The notes: a model not told the origin generated them from the sequence alone. DNA of 64,000 nt from Deltaproteobacteria bacterium (GCA_029262515.1 JAJCZH010000008.1:1-64000); one strand, 5' to 3'. Numbered from the stretch's first letter, positions 53,633 to 63,267 are shown. Numbers and translations: made by a program.

Positions 53633-54135
53633 TATGACTCAAGCTCAGTGCTGTTCAATAATGCCTTTGCAGCCTTTAAACCTTCACCAGTAACCTTGTA
53701 TTTCTTTTTAGCCTGCCTACTTTTCCCTTCTTTTCTAGTTTGAATAATTAATTGCGGCTTCTTCGTACTGAGCTGAGAAGTAACATCAGTTATATTCGTT
53801 ACTCCATGTCCGAGGTGCCTTAACTCCTTATTAATTTCTGCACCAGTTAGTTCTGACAATCCATTTTTTACCTGCAAAAAAGCTGCTGCTAGTAAAACCT
53901 TATCCTGTTGTGTTTTTGTAATTGCCTTTGCGAACACATCAGATACTGTTTCGTAAGAGAGTAAATCAGAATCATTACCGTTTTCTCTCTCGGAGTCCTT
54001 CTGAGATAAGGATTTATGACCTTCCAATGAAAACTTGTTTACTGTCCACTCTATAACACGAGATTTTGCTTCATCATCTAGCTCTTTGAGTGTGTCAAAA
54101 ACTTCACCCATTGCTTTAACTTCTGGGTCTAGCAT
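53632..54135 (-). CDS. Winged-helix-like partner protein (cassette gene 1)
   Basis: 167 aa from ATG 54135, preceded by GGAGG with six bases between; an ATG at 54147 lies inside that ribosome site and is less likely. The N-terminus LDPEVKAMGEVFDTLKELDDE ends at a WTVNKF helix. The middle is a helical region with SDLLSYETVSDVFAKA, and the C-terminus a wHTH-like KPQLIIQTRKEGKSRQAKK with KYKVTGEGLKAAKALL. It is the first gene of the AT-rich pair and could be the regulator or antitoxin of the HEPN-like product. No named family. Confidence 0.6.
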   Translation of the reverse strand: MLDPEVKAMGEVFDTLKELDDEAKSRVIEWTVNKFSLEGHKSLSQKDSERENGNDSDLLSYETVSDVFAKAITKTQQDKVLLAAAFLQVKNGLSELTGAEINKELRHLGHGVTNITDVTSQLSTKKPQLIIQTRKEGKSRQAKKKYKVTGEGLKAAKALLNSTELES

Positions 54136-54367
54136 AGTACCCTCCATAACTAAAATTACAAAAAACCATATGACAACATAAAACTAATAGTGTCATAATT
54201 AATTCATTTTAGAACAAAGAAAACCACACACACAACCTGGCACACCAAAAACCAATAACTTCCCCCCCCCACCTCGCCCGCTAAAAGAAATTGCAATTAA
54301 ATTGCTCTTATGTAACAGTACCCATGTCGGCAAAATACCGTTTCACATCAACAGACGGAGACCACTA

Positions 54368-54946
54368 ATGAAAAGACTGATCATCGCACTTGTGCTGCTC
54401 GGCACTGTTCTATCCGCGCCCGCAATTGCTACGGACGACGCGCCACTTGGCGCCAGGAGTTCCATATTCAAGGTAGACCATATACGGTTCACTTCGGGCA
54501 TTTTAGAAGACCTCGACATAGACACCGGTATCTACATAGGCATAGAAGAGTACGTGCTGGTCTATCCTTCAGTCTACCTCGGCGGTGAAATTGGGTATGC
54601 GAAACCTAAAGGACAGGTCGGGGGCACAGATGTCTCGGTACAGTACTTGCCGCTGGAAGCAAATTTGAAGTACGTAACCGAAGTCGCCCCTGAGCTTAAA
54701 CTCGGTCTCGGCGGCGGGCTGTCTTATATCTATATAAAAGAGAGAGTCTCAACAGGTCCGACCATCCTCTCCGAAGACGGGTGGCTGGTAGGAGGGCAGA
54801 TATTCACCGATATCAATTATACCTCGGGTCCTTACTTCGGTGGTTTTAACTTCAAGGTTCAGACCACCGAAGAGGTCGGCAGCGGCGCCAACACCTACGA
54901 TTACGGCAACTGGAAGCTCGGCGCACAGGTCGGAATGACCTTCTAA
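54368..54946 (+). CDS. Outer-membrane beta-barrel protein
   Basis: 192 aa from ATG 54368. Signal peptide KRLIIALVLLGTVLSAPAIA, then a mature region of alternating amphipathic strands (YVLVYPSVYLGGEIGYAKP, LPLEANLKYVTEVAPELKLG, GPYFGGFNFKVQTTEEVG) ending in the aromatic C-terminus MTF expected for BAM assembly. OmpW/OprF-like small barrel; ligand unknown. A strand count of about eight fits the length. Confidence 0.82.
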   Translation: MKRLIIALVLLGTVLSAPAIATDDAPLGARSSIFKVDHIRFTSGILEDLDIDTGIYIGIEEYVLVYPSVYLGGEIGYAKPKGQVGGTDVSVQYLPLEANLKYVTEVAPELKLGLGGGLSYIYIKERVSTGPTILSEDGWLVGGQIFTDINYTSGPYFGGFNFKVQTTEEVGSGANTYDYGNWKLGAQVGMTF

Positions 54947-55004
54947 AAACACTCAATATATTAAGAGAATAAAGAACAGGCCAGCAAAATACAGAAGTAG
55001 CCGA

Positions 55005-57413
55005 CTATTCATCTTTACCGAGAAACTTGTGCAGGGTGGCCTTTAAGGCCTCGGCTGTGTATGGCTTGATCAGGGTTCCCTTGAAGCCGTACTTCTCATA
55101 CTCAAGCACAGCCGGGTCTACCGCATAGCCGCTCGAAACGAGCGCCGTAATTCCGGGGTCGATCTTTAGTAACCGCTCCATCGCTCTCTTTCCGCCCATG
55201 CCTCCGCGTATAACAAGGTCTATTATCGCAACGTCAAAAGGTCTGCCTTCGTCCATCGCCTCTTTATACAACCTTACGGCCTCGGTGCCCTCTACCGCCA
55301 CCGCAGCCTCGTAACCGAGCCTGCCGAGAAGATCCGGCAGATAACCGTAAACCGTCTCATCATCTTCAAGGATCAGGACCCTTCTAATGCCTTTCGGTTT
55401 TGCAACCTGTACAACAGGCTCGATAAGGGCCGGCTCTTTGTCGGACGCCGGGAGGTAGAAGTAGAAGGTTGAGCCCTCTCCCGTCACTGTATCGAAACCT
55501 ATATAACCGCCGTGCTCTTTTATGATTGAGTGGACTATCGCCAGACCTAGCCCGTTACCCTTTTCACTGCCAAGGCCCCTTGTGCTAAAGTAGGGGTCGA
55601 AGATCTTGTCCCGGATACTGTCCGGTATCCCATTTCCTTTATCCTTTACCGAGACCTTTACATACCTGCCTTCTTTTATATGCATTGAGAGCAGCTTTGC
55701 GCTGTTTGGCTGAAGCTCAACATTCTCGGCCAAGACCGCTACGGTGCTGCCGCCCGGCATAAACTGGGAGCCGTTGAGCACGAGGTTATGAACAACCTGC
55801 CCTAACTGCGCTTCGTCCACCTCAACCGGCCATAGATCGTCCTGGATATCCAATTGAAGAAGGTAGTTGGAGCCGCTGAGAGTTAAGTTTGCAGTCTCGA
55901 CAAGAAGCCCCTGTATATTTATCACTCTCTTGGCATGGATACCACCGCTTGAGAAAGTTATGAGCTGGTTGCTGAGGGCCCTGCCCTTAAGGGCCGACTT
56001 CTCTGCAGCCTCCAGAACCTCATAGAGTTCATCCGACGGATCGAGGTACGTCTTCGCAACCCCGACATTGACCACAATTGCAGCCATTATGTTATTGAAG
56101 TCGTGAGCAATACCGCCTGCGAGAACACCAACCGACTCAAGCTTCTCCATTTTTCTAAGCTCATCATCCGTTCTCTTGCGCTCTGTTATATCGAGCACAA
56201 GCTCCACAATCTCACTCACAACACCAGAGGCGTCCTTTATAGGTGTCGCTATGATCTGAAAAGCTCTCTGCTCTCCGTCCACCCTTGTCATAATAAATTC
56301 AGACTGCTCTACCAACCCGCTCTTTCTGGCGCTATATGACCCGCACTCCAACTCCTGGCATTTTACCTTGTAGAAGCGTTCACAATGACTTCCGGGCCCT
56401 TGCGTATCCGGACCGAACCACTTATCAAAGATAGTGTTCGACCATATGAGGCGCAGATCAGAGTCCAAGAGGCACAGAGCGGCCTCGATACTGCCTGTAA
56501 TCGCCTCAAGTTTGTTCTTCTCTATACGAAGAGCAGCTTCGACACTCTTGCGCTCGTTTATTTCCTCCTTCAAGCTCAGGGTCCTGGTTTCGACCGTACT
56601 TTCCAGCTTGTCTTGATGCTCGTTCAATTCCCGTTCCACCCGTTTGCGCTCGGCATTCTCCTCGGTCAGCGCTTTGTTAATCTCTTCAAGCTGCCCGGTC
56701 CGCTCCTCAACCATCCTCTCCAGGCTGCCTGAGTACTCCCTCAGGCTTCTTATCATTGGGTTGGTAATACGAAGAAAGAGCAGTGCGCCGATTATCAGTA
56801 TACAGCCACCGGCAGCGCCGGATGCGGCAGCGGCCTTGACAAAAGGCGCCCTGACTTCCGAGAGGTCAATTTTAGCCACTATGCCTAGGTCGAGCACATC
56901 GACCGGTTCGTGCGCCGCAAGAACCATAACCCCGCGATAGTCGAGCCCCACCATCGAGCCGGACTTGCCGCTAAGGGCCGCCCGCATCGGCTCTGCCTTT
57001 TCTGAATCGAATGGGATTGGTTTTAAATTACTATGGCTATGGTGGCGGTGGCTGAGAAGAAAGACGATTCTGTTGCCCTCGAGGCGGGCAAGGGCAAACT
57101 CGCCGGTCTCACCGAAACCCTTAAAGTTGCTGTGCGCCTCGGTCACCTGGCTCAGAGTGGCCTCAACAGGGCCTTTAGAGTAGTCGTTGCTGTAGATGGC
57201 GTCAAAACGGGCTACAGACTCTATTAAACGCGCACGGCTCTGGGCCGTCTCTATCAACCGGGCACGGCCCTGCTCGAATGCCGCGAGGTAGAGCATGGTA
57301 ATAGCAACACCAGAGGTTACGACGCCAACAACGGTCATGATAAGTATTAAATAGAAGACTCTTTTAGTATCCGTCACCATAACGGTACGACCCCAACTAG
57401 ATAATCTGGACAT
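55005..57413 (-). CDS. Hybrid sensor histidine kinase (PAS, HisKA, HATPase, REC)
   Basis: 802 aa. TM1 (about 15-40), a periplasmic sensor (about 41-195), TM2 (about 196-225), a coiled coil, a PAS-like domain (about 315-415), HisKA with GVLAGGIAHDFNNIMAA, HATPase_c with KGNGLGLAIVHSI, and a receiver whose Asp is in VAIIDLVIRGGMGG. Ends with VSSGYAVDPAVLEYEKYGFK-type text shared with the kinase at 58046. The REC is close to intact, unlike the kinase at 11067. Signal unknown. Confidence 0.92.
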   Translation of the reverse strand: MSRLSSWGRTVMVTDTKRVFYLILIMTVVGVVTSGVAITMLYLAAFEQGRARLIETAQSRARLIESVARFDAIYSNDYSKGPVEATLSQVTEAHSNFKGFGETGEFALARLEGNRIVFLLSHRHHSHSNLKPIPFDSEKAEPMRAALSGKSGSMVGLDYRGVMVLAAHEPVDVLDLGIVAKIDLSEVRAPFVKAAAASGAAGGCILIIGALLFLRITNPMIRSLREYSGSLERMVEERTGQLEEINKALTEENAERKRVERELNEHQDKLESTVETRTLSLKEEINERKSVEAALRIEKNKLEAITGSIEAALCLLDSDLRLIWSNTIFDKWFGPDTQGPGSHCERFYKVKCQELECGSYSARKSGLVEQSEFIMTRVDGEQRAFQIIATPIKDASGVVSEIVELVLDITERKRTDDELRKMEKLESVGVLAGGIAHDFNNIMAAIVVNVGVAKTYLDPSDELYEVLEAAEKSALKGRALSNQLITFSSGGIHAKRVINIQGLLVETANLTLSGSNYLLQLDIQDDLWPVEVDEAQLGQVVHNLVLNGSQFMPGGSTVAVLAENVELQPNSAKLLSMHIKEGRYVKVSVKDKGNGIPDSIRDKIFDPYFSTRGLGSEKGNGLGLAIVHSIIKEHGGYIGFDTVTGEGSTFYFYLPASDKEPALIEPVVQVAKPKGIRRVLILEDDETVYGYLPDLLGRLGYEAAVAVEGTEAVRLYKEAMDEGRPFDVAIIDLVIRGGMGGKRAMERLLKIDPGITALVSSGYAVDPAVLEYEKYGFKGTLIKPYTAEALKATLHKFLGKDE

Positions 57414-57729
57414 GCCAACAACCTATTGAAAATAATTGAGGCATGCGCCATTTGCAGGCAAACCTCCAGTCATGACATATACAGACCAATTATGCCGTTG
57501 CGCATTGCAATGTCAAAAGAGCAAGTAATCTCCAGATCGGTCTTTTACCGACTGATAGCTCGTAAAGGTAAAAAAATTGACAGTTTCGGTTCAAATACTT
57601 GCAGTAACTAGCACTAGATAATTCTATAAGTATCTATTTTTGCAGACACAAGAAATTCTACTTGACTTTGACTTTCAATTTCATTATACTTTAGATATAC
57701 CAGCCACAATATGGCAGGAGGTGAGCACA
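57414..57729. other. Intergenic, no gene recognised
   Basis: About 316 bases upstream of the zinc-finger peptide gene and divergent from the 55005 kinase. AT-rich; the frame open from 57640 before ATG 57730 lacks a ribosome site. It must hold two divergent promoters. Confidence 0.5.
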
Positions 57730-57966
57730 ATGTATGAGATGGACGTTATAAATGTAATACCTTTCTTCTTCCTCATAGCTATCGTTACGGTCTATGCCAT
57801 TTTAGCCGCATACACCGGAATAGTCATTGAGGCGCACACCTGTAAAGAGTGCGGCAAGACCATGCCGAGTGATGAGTCCTTTGATAGGCATATGCGTGGA
57901 CATAGCAACCGCGTGATCAAGTTTCCAATCTACAGTAATGACGAACAGAGTAAGATTGCCGCTTAA
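57730..57966 (+). CDS. Membrane-anchored C2H2 zinc-finger peptide
   Basis: 78 aa from ATG 57730, six bases after GGAGGTGA. A hydrophobic helix (about 9-33: IPFFFLIAIVTVYAILAAY) is followed by a classical finger with Cys38, Cys41, His54 and His58, that is CX2CX12HX3H, with the usual Phe (CKECGKTMPSDESFDRHMRGH). A short polar tail ends SNDEQSKIAA. The finger spacing matches the eukaryotic TFIIIA-type and the bacterial Ros-type group. It lies between two closely related hybrid kinases. Function unknown; possible DNA, RNA or protein contact at the membrane. Confidence 0.75.
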   Translation: MYEMDVINVIPFFFLIAIVTVYAILAAYTGIVIEAHTCKECGKTMPSDESFDRHMRGHSNRVIKFPIYSNDEQSKIAA

Positions 57967-57989
57967 CATAAAGAGCATGCACGGCTAGT

Positions 57990-58020
57990 AAAGAGACGCA
58001 TCATGGCGGTGTGTCTCTTT
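57990..58020. terminator. Hairpin between the zinc-finger gene and kinase 2
   Basis: AAAGAGAC (57990-57997) pairs with GTCTCTTT (58013-58020). The palindrome sits between convergent genes and may stop transcription in both directions. Confidence 0.6.
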
Positions 58021-58045
58021 AGCAGCTTACCGACAAGTGTAAATA

Positions 58046-60400
58046 TCAACCGGAGTTACCGAGCAATGCACGTAAGGCCTCTTTCAGGTTCTCAACTGTA
58101 TAAGGCTTCGTAAGAGTCCCCTTGAAACCGTACTTCTCGTATTCGAGTACTGCCGGATCCACCGCATAACCGCTTGAGACCAGCGCCTTGATCCGTGGGT
58201 CTATCTTCAACAGCCTCTCCATCGCCTCTTTGCCGCCCATTCCGCCCCGTATCACAAGATCGACGATCACTGCGGCAAAAGGCCGTTTGTTGGCAATCGC
58301 CTCAGAGTAGAGCTTTACGGCCTCTGCGCCGTCTTTAGCGACTACGGTCTCATAACCGAGTTTTCTCAGAAGTTGTGGCAAGTATATAAAAATCTGCTCG
58401 TCGTCCTCGAGTATCAGGAGCCTGCCGTTAGCCGCCTTCCCAACAGGTTTCACAGCTGCTCCGTCTGCAACCGTCTCATCAACAAGCGCAGGGATGTAGA
58501 AGTAGAAGGTTGTGCCCTCACCTACTTTGGAGTCAAGCCCTATATGCCCTCCGTGCTCTATTACAATGGAATGGACTATGGCAAGCCCTAGCCCGGTACC
58601 CTTAGTGCTGCCGAAACCTCTGGTAGTAAAGTAGGGATCGAAGACCTTGCTCTGTATCTCCTCGGCAATGCCCTCACCGCAGTCTTCTACCGAGACCATA
58701 ACGTATCTGCCCTTTTTGAGCGGTAAAACAGTGTCGGCAAGAATTTCGATATTCTTCGCGGAGACCATAACCGTTCCGCCTTCCGTCATGAACTGGGAGG
58801 CGTTAAGCACCAGATTGTGCAGAACCTGGGTGAGCTGTCCGTCATCTCCCTCAACCTGCCAGAGGTCATCCGGAGTGTGAACCTTTAAAAGGGTATCGGA
58901 ACCGCTAAGGGTGAAACTCGCACTATCGGCAATGAGTTCCTGCAGGTTTAATACCTCCTTTGACGGGATACCGCCGCTTGAAAAGGTTATCAGTTGCTTG
59001 GTAAGGCCGCTGCCCTTCAAAGCCGCCTTTTCGGCGGCGGCAAGAATAGCGTAAGCTTCGTGAGAGGGGTCGAGATACATCTGCGCAAGCCCTATATTGC
59101 CTATAAGCGCTGCCATGAGGTTATTGAAGTCATGGGCGATACCGCCTGCGAGAACCCCTACGGACTGAAGTTTATCCAATTCCCTCAGCTTCTCCTCTGC
59201 CCTCTTCTGCTCCGTTATATCCTGCGCGGTTCCGACAATCTTTACGGCCCTTCCGACCTCGTCATACTCCATCTCCCCGATAGAGTGTATAATGCGCTCC
59301 TCGGCGTTACCGGTTACAATGCGGTATACGGTATCGTACGCTCCGTGACTTTTTGAGGACAGCTCATTCAACTCGTTCCACCTCTCCAGATCATCCGGGT
59401 GGAGCATGTTTCTCACAAGCTCGGCTGTAGGCGTCACCGCGCCAGGAGCAAAACCGAAGATACGGTACATCTGGTCTGACCATACAACCTTATGCGTATC
59501 GAGATACAACGTATAACTGCCGACACCGGAGATCAACTGAGATTTCTTCAAGGCTGCCTCGCTCTCAATGAGCGCCTCTTCATCCTTCTTGCGCTTGGTA
59601 ATATCGCGTACGATACCCTGTACGGCCTTCTCACCGCCTATTTCAACAAGGTTTAAAGAGACCTCGGCAGTAAAAATTTTGCCGTTTTTCTTTATAAAGT
59701 CAGTAACAAAGTTCAGATGCCCGTCTTCAAGTATTTTTTCAAAGGCCCACTTCGATTTCTCCAGAGCCTCTTGCGGATGTAACTCCGGGACACTGAGTGA
59801 CAAGATAGCATCACTGTCATAACCGAACAGCTCGAGGGTTCTCCTGTTAACATTAAGTACCCTACCCTCCAGATCATGTATAAATATCGCATCATTAGAG
59901 TTCTCAAAGAGGTTGCGGAACTTACGTTCACTCTCGGTAAGCGCCTCCTGGTGCCTCATGTTATCGGTAATGTCAATAACAAGTACAAAGAAGCCCTTAA
60001 CCCGACCCCCCTCTTCTACATCCGGCACATAGGTGGCAGCGACATAACGGCTTCCTTTCTTGTAAGGAACAGGTGCCTCAAACCTGGTTAACTCACCAGA
60101 GAGCGCTCTGTCTATATAGACCTTAACAACCTTATAGGCATCGGGGCCCACAACCTCAGAAATACTCCTGCCCAGTAACTCTTCCGGGTTTTTGCCGAAC
60201 CAGTCCGCATAGACTCTGTTGTTAAAGCGGTATTGCTCGTTGGTATCGACATAAGAGACAAGGATCGGCAGGTGGTCGATCAGATGACGGAGTTCATTAA
60301 AGGCGCGTCTCGGGTCCTGATTGCCCGGCTCCGAGAGCTTGCTGCGCAACATATGGAGCTCTTCAATGAGTTGAAGTTTTGTCTTAGCCTCGTCTTTCAT
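58046..60400 (-). CDS. Soluble multi-PAS hybrid histidine kinase
   Basis: 784 aa with no membrane helices. Three PAS domains (about 35-150, 155-270, 285-400), HisKA with GVLAGGIAHDFNNLMAA, HATPase_c with KGTGLGLAIVHSI, and a receiver whose Asp is in AVIVDLVIRGGMGG. From HisKA to the end it is a close paralogue of the 55005 kinase; the input regions differ. It is transcribed convergently with the zinc-finger peptide gene. Signal unknown. Confidence 0.93.
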   Translation of the reverse strand: MKDEAKTKLQLIEELHMLRSKLSEPGNQDPRRAFNELRHLIDHLPILVSYVDTNEQYRFNNRVYADWFGKNPEELLGRSISEVVGPDAYKVVKVYIDRALSGELTRFEAPVPYKKGSRYVAATYVPDVEEGGRVKGFFVLVIDITDNMRHQEALTESERKFRNLFENSNDAIFIHDLEGRVLNVNRRTLELFGYDSDAILSLSVPELHPQEALEKSKWAFEKILEDGHLNFVTDFIKKNGKIFTAEVSLNLVEIGGEKAVQGIVRDITKRKKDEEALIESEAALKKSQLISGVGSYTLYLDTHKVVWSDQMYRIFGFAPGAVTPTAELVRNMLHPDDLERWNELNELSSKSHGAYDTVYRIVTGNAEERIIHSIGEMEYDEVGRAVKIVGTAQDITEQKRAEEKLRELDKLQSVGVLAGGIAHDFNNLMAALIGNIGLAQMYLDPSHEAYAILAAAEKAALKGSGLTKQLITFSSGGIPSKEVLNLQELIADSASFTLSGSDTLLKVHTPDDLWQVEGDDGQLTQVLHNLVLNASQFMTEGGTVMVSAKNIEILADTVLPLKKGRYVMVSVEDCGEGIAEEIQSKVFDPYFTTRGFGSTKGTGLGLAIVHSIVIEHGGHIGLDSKVGEGTTFYFYIPALVDETVADGAAVKPVGKAANGRLLILEDDEQIFIYLPQLLRKLGYETVVAKDGAEAVKLYSEAIANKRPFAAVIVDLVIRGGMGGKEAMERLLKIDPRIKALVSSGYAVDPAVLEYEKYGFKGTLTKPYTVENLKEALRALLGNSG

Positions 60401-60587
60401 ACAAGACCCCTTAAGGTAAAAACAGATATGAATCAGGCAGTATTTGACAGGGTAAGTTGTGATTCATACTTATATTTTACCATTATTAGCGCCGATAGTT
60501 GAAAAAATCTATTACGATAACAAACAGGAATGGATCTTCTGTTCACTCTTGTTAACTCTCTTGTTCACTTTAAAGAAACCGGCAGAC

Positions 60588-61823
60588 TCATTGCTCTTTC
60601 GATATCCTGTAAACAACCCCGGCATAATCGTCGGTCAGGTAGAGCGCGCCGTCAGGGCCCACAACAGGCGCTACAGGCCTGCCCCAAACTCCGCCTCCGC
60701 CGGCGAGCCATCCGGTAACTATATCTATCGTAGCGCCTGATGGGGTACCGTCCTTAAAAGGAATACCAATCAGCTTGTATCCGGTACGTACGCTCCTGTT
60801 CCAGGAGCCGTGAAAAGCTACTAAAAGCATATCTTCGAAATTGAAACCCGGTTGGGACACAAGATCGAGCCCGAAACCGAATGTAATGCCCAGAGGTGCG
60901 GAGTGGGCCTGCATCTCCACCATCGGAGAGGTGGTATCGGCACAACGCATCATGGAGCCGAAATCCGGGTCTACCTTTTTGTCTCCATAACAGTACGGCC
61001 AGCCGTAATCGTTATCGAGCATAATCCTGTTCAGCTCTTCGGGCGGCAGATCATCGCCGAGGTTGTCACGACCATTATCAACCCCCCAGAGTTCGCCCGT
61101 ATAGGGGTGGAAAGCGAGCCCAACGCTATTGCGCAGACCCCGCGCATAAAGCACGCCAGCCTCGGTTTCACCCTCTCCGTCTAACGAAAAACGGAGCACC
61201 GCTGCCCTGCCGTTATCCTTCTCTATGCAGACGTTGCAGGATGACCCTACCGAAACATAGAGACCGTTATCGGGGCCGAGCACAACGCTGCGCGTCCAGT
61301 GCCCTCCGCCTTCAGGAATAAGTTCACTGAGCACCTCGCGGCTCTCGGCCTGAAGATTGCCGTCACTGTCTTTTAAAAGGGTCAGGCGCCCGCTCTCCGC
61401 AACAATCAATCCCTCCGAGGTAAAAGCGAGCCCGTGAGGCCGTTTGAGCCTGCGGGCGAACCCTATGACCGAGTCCGCCACTCCGTTGCCATCTAGATCA
61501 GGCAAGACCACCACCATATTGCGCTTAGGCAACGTAACGTATAGAAAACCGTCAGGGCCGAAGGCCGCCATTCTGGGGCTTCCGAGCCCTGCGGCAAAAA
61601 CCGAGACAGAGAGTCCCTTTGGCACGGTGAGCTTGCCTACCGATACGCCACGGTACTTTTCAGGAACCCCGACCTCAACCTCAACTCTCTTTAAAACAGG
61701 TTCTGACGGGCCGATTATATCCTCTGCACAAGCTGCGGGCGAAAGAGCGGCAGACAGAAAAGCTAAAGCAAAAAATATAACTAAAACAGTATATTGAGAA
61801 TAAAAGTTTATGCTGGTTTTCAT
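60588..61823 (-). CDS. PQQ-dependent soluble glucose/sorbosone dehydrogenase-like protein
   Basis: 411 aa with a signal peptide (YTVLVIFFALAFLSAALSPAACAE). A six-bladed beta-propeller pattern follows: LGSPRMAAFGPDGFLYV, LKRPHGLAFTSEGLIV, ARGLRNSVGLAFHPYTGELWG and GPDGALYLTDDYAGVVYRI, as in GSDH-family proteins. Probably a periplasmic enzyme that oxidises a sugar with PQQ, but no catalytic residue can be verified; an L-sorbosone-type dehydrogenase is the nearest known kind. Confidence 0.85.
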   Translation of the reverse strand: MKTSINFYSQYTVLVIFFALAFLSAALSPAACAEDIIGPSEPVLKRVEVEVGVPEKYRGVSVGKLTVPKGLSVSVFAAGLGSPRMAAFGPDGFLYVTLPKRNMVVVLPDLDGNGVADSVIGFARRLKRPHGLAFTSEGLIVAESGRLTLLKDSDGNLQAESREVLSELIPEGGGHWTRSVVLGPDNGLYVSVGSSCNVCIEKDNGRAAVLRFSLDGEGETEAGVLYARGLRNSVGLAFHPYTGELWGVDNGRDNLGDDLPPEELNRIMLDNDYGWPYCYGDKKVDPDFGSMMRCADTTSPMVEMQAHSAPLGITFGFGLDLVSQPGFNFEDMLLVAFHGSWNRSVRTGYKLIGIPFKDGTPSGATIDIVTGWLAGGGGVWGRPVAPVVGPDGALYLTDDYAGVVYRISKEQ

Positions 61824-61878
61824 AATATAAATATATCAACCGGGCTGAAAGGTTCGTTATCGGTCTTATGCAAATTAA

Positions 61879-63267
61879 TCAGAGTTTATTGAGGCCGTTA
61901 AGTGCCGCTACTTTATACGCCTCAGAGATAGTAGGATGGTTAAATACTATGTCTTTAAAGTAATCGACCTTGCCTCCGTAGTTCATGACCGCCTGACCTA
62001 CGTGGATCAGCTCCGAGGCCTTCTCTCCTATTATATGTACACCGAGCAGTCTCAGGTCTTCGCTGTTGAAGATGAGCTTCAGCATACCGTACTTATCGCC
62101 GCTTATAAGGCTCCTTGCGACTTCATCGAAGAAGGCGGTACCGACCTCGTACGGCACGCCCTTCTCTGTCAACCCCTCCTCGGTCTCCCCGACCATGGAT
62201 ATCTCCGGAATGGTATAGATGCCGAAGGGCATGAGGCCGACATTGTCGCACGTGACGCCCTCTTTCTCAAAAGCGCTACAGACGGCGCGGCGCCCCTGCT
62301 CGCGCGAAGTGGCGGCAAGGGACGGAAAGCCGATAACGTCTCCAACGGCATAGACATTCGGCACAGAGGTCACAAAACTGCCGTCTACCTCAATTAAACT
62401 CCTCTTGCCGAGTTTTACGCCGATAGTATCGAGGTTAAGCTCTTCCACATTGGCTGTTCTTCCCATCGTGTAGAGCAGTTTCTCCGACATGATGCTCTTG
62501 CCGCTCTTGAGCCTTGTTCTGACCCTGCCGGGGCCCTCCACCGCAATATTCACCACCTCTTCGTTCAGTTTGACCGTAATATCGGTATGGCGCATCCAGT
62601 ACATCAGGCTCGTCACTATCTCCTCGTCGGCAAAACCGAGCAGCCGTCCCCTCTTCTCTACAAGCGTTACCTTCACGCCTAAAGAGGCAAAAATGCAGGC
62701 GTACTCGCAGCCTATTACCCCTGCGCCTATTACCGTAAGGGTCGCCGGAATTCGGTCGAGTTCCAGAATCGTATCGCTATCATAGATGTGGCCTGAGTCG
62801 AATGGCACGTCGTCGGGGCGAGCAGGGCTGGTTCCGGTCGAGATGATAATAACAGAACCGGAGTACTCGTCGCGCGCCCCGTCGCTCGTAGTGACTATAA
62901 GGGTATTGGCGTCTTTAAATGAGGCGGTACCGAAGATGATATCAACATTGTTACGCGAGAGCTGATCGACGATGACATCGGTCTGCTTCTTTATGACCTC
63001 GGTCTTTTTATACATCAACTTCCCGAGCCTGAGGTCTCGGCCCAAGGGAACCTGGATACCGAAGACGGAGCGCTGCCTGAGATCCGCCAGATAGAGCGCG
63101 GTCTCCCTGAGCGTCTTGGAGGGCAGCGTACCGGTATTGATGCCTGCCCCTCCGATAGTGGCAAGGCGCTCGATAATGGCGACCTTCTTGCCGAGCTTTG
63201 CGCCCTGTATAGCCGCCTTCTCTCCGCCCGGGCCCGAACCTATTACCAGAATATCATACTCTCTCAA
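61879..63267 (-). CDS. sthA: SthA-like soluble pyridine nucleotide transhydrogenase / flavoprotein
   Basis: 462 aa from TTG 63267 (AGGAGG five bases upstream); a start at 63315 adds an unrelated stretch. FAD site ILVIGSGPGGEKAAIQGAKLG, then GTLPSKTLRE, GAGVIGCEYACIFASLGVKV and NVYAVGDVIGFPSLAATSREQGRR. The position before the INTGTLPSKT motif, where many members of this subgroup carry Cys, is GAG here, so the active-site disulfide of lipoamide dehydrogenases is absent. This fits Si-specific NAD(P)+ transhydrogenases. Confidence 0.85.
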   Translation of the reverse strand: MREYDILVIGSGPGGEKAAIQGAKLGKKVAIIERLATIGGAGINTGTLPSKTLRETALYLADLRQRSVFGIQVPLGRDLRLGKLMYKKTEVIKKQTDVIVDQLSRNNVDIIFGTASFKDANTLIVTTSDGARDEYSGSVIIISTGTSPARPDDVPFDSGHIYDSDTILELDRIPATLTVIGAGVIGCEYACIFASLGVKVTLVEKRGRLLGFADEEIVTSLMYWMRHTDITVKLNEEVVNIAVEGPGRVRTRLKSGKSIMSEKLLYTMGRTANVEELNLDTIGVKLGKRSLIEVDGSFVTSVPNVYAVGDVIGFPSLAATSREQGRRAVCSAFEKEGVTCDNVGLMPFGIYTIPEISMVGETEEGLTEKGVPYEVGTAFFDEVARSLISGDKYGMLKLIFNSEDLRLLGVHIIGEKASELIHVGQAVMNYGGKVDYFKDIVFNHPTISEAYKVAALNGLNKL

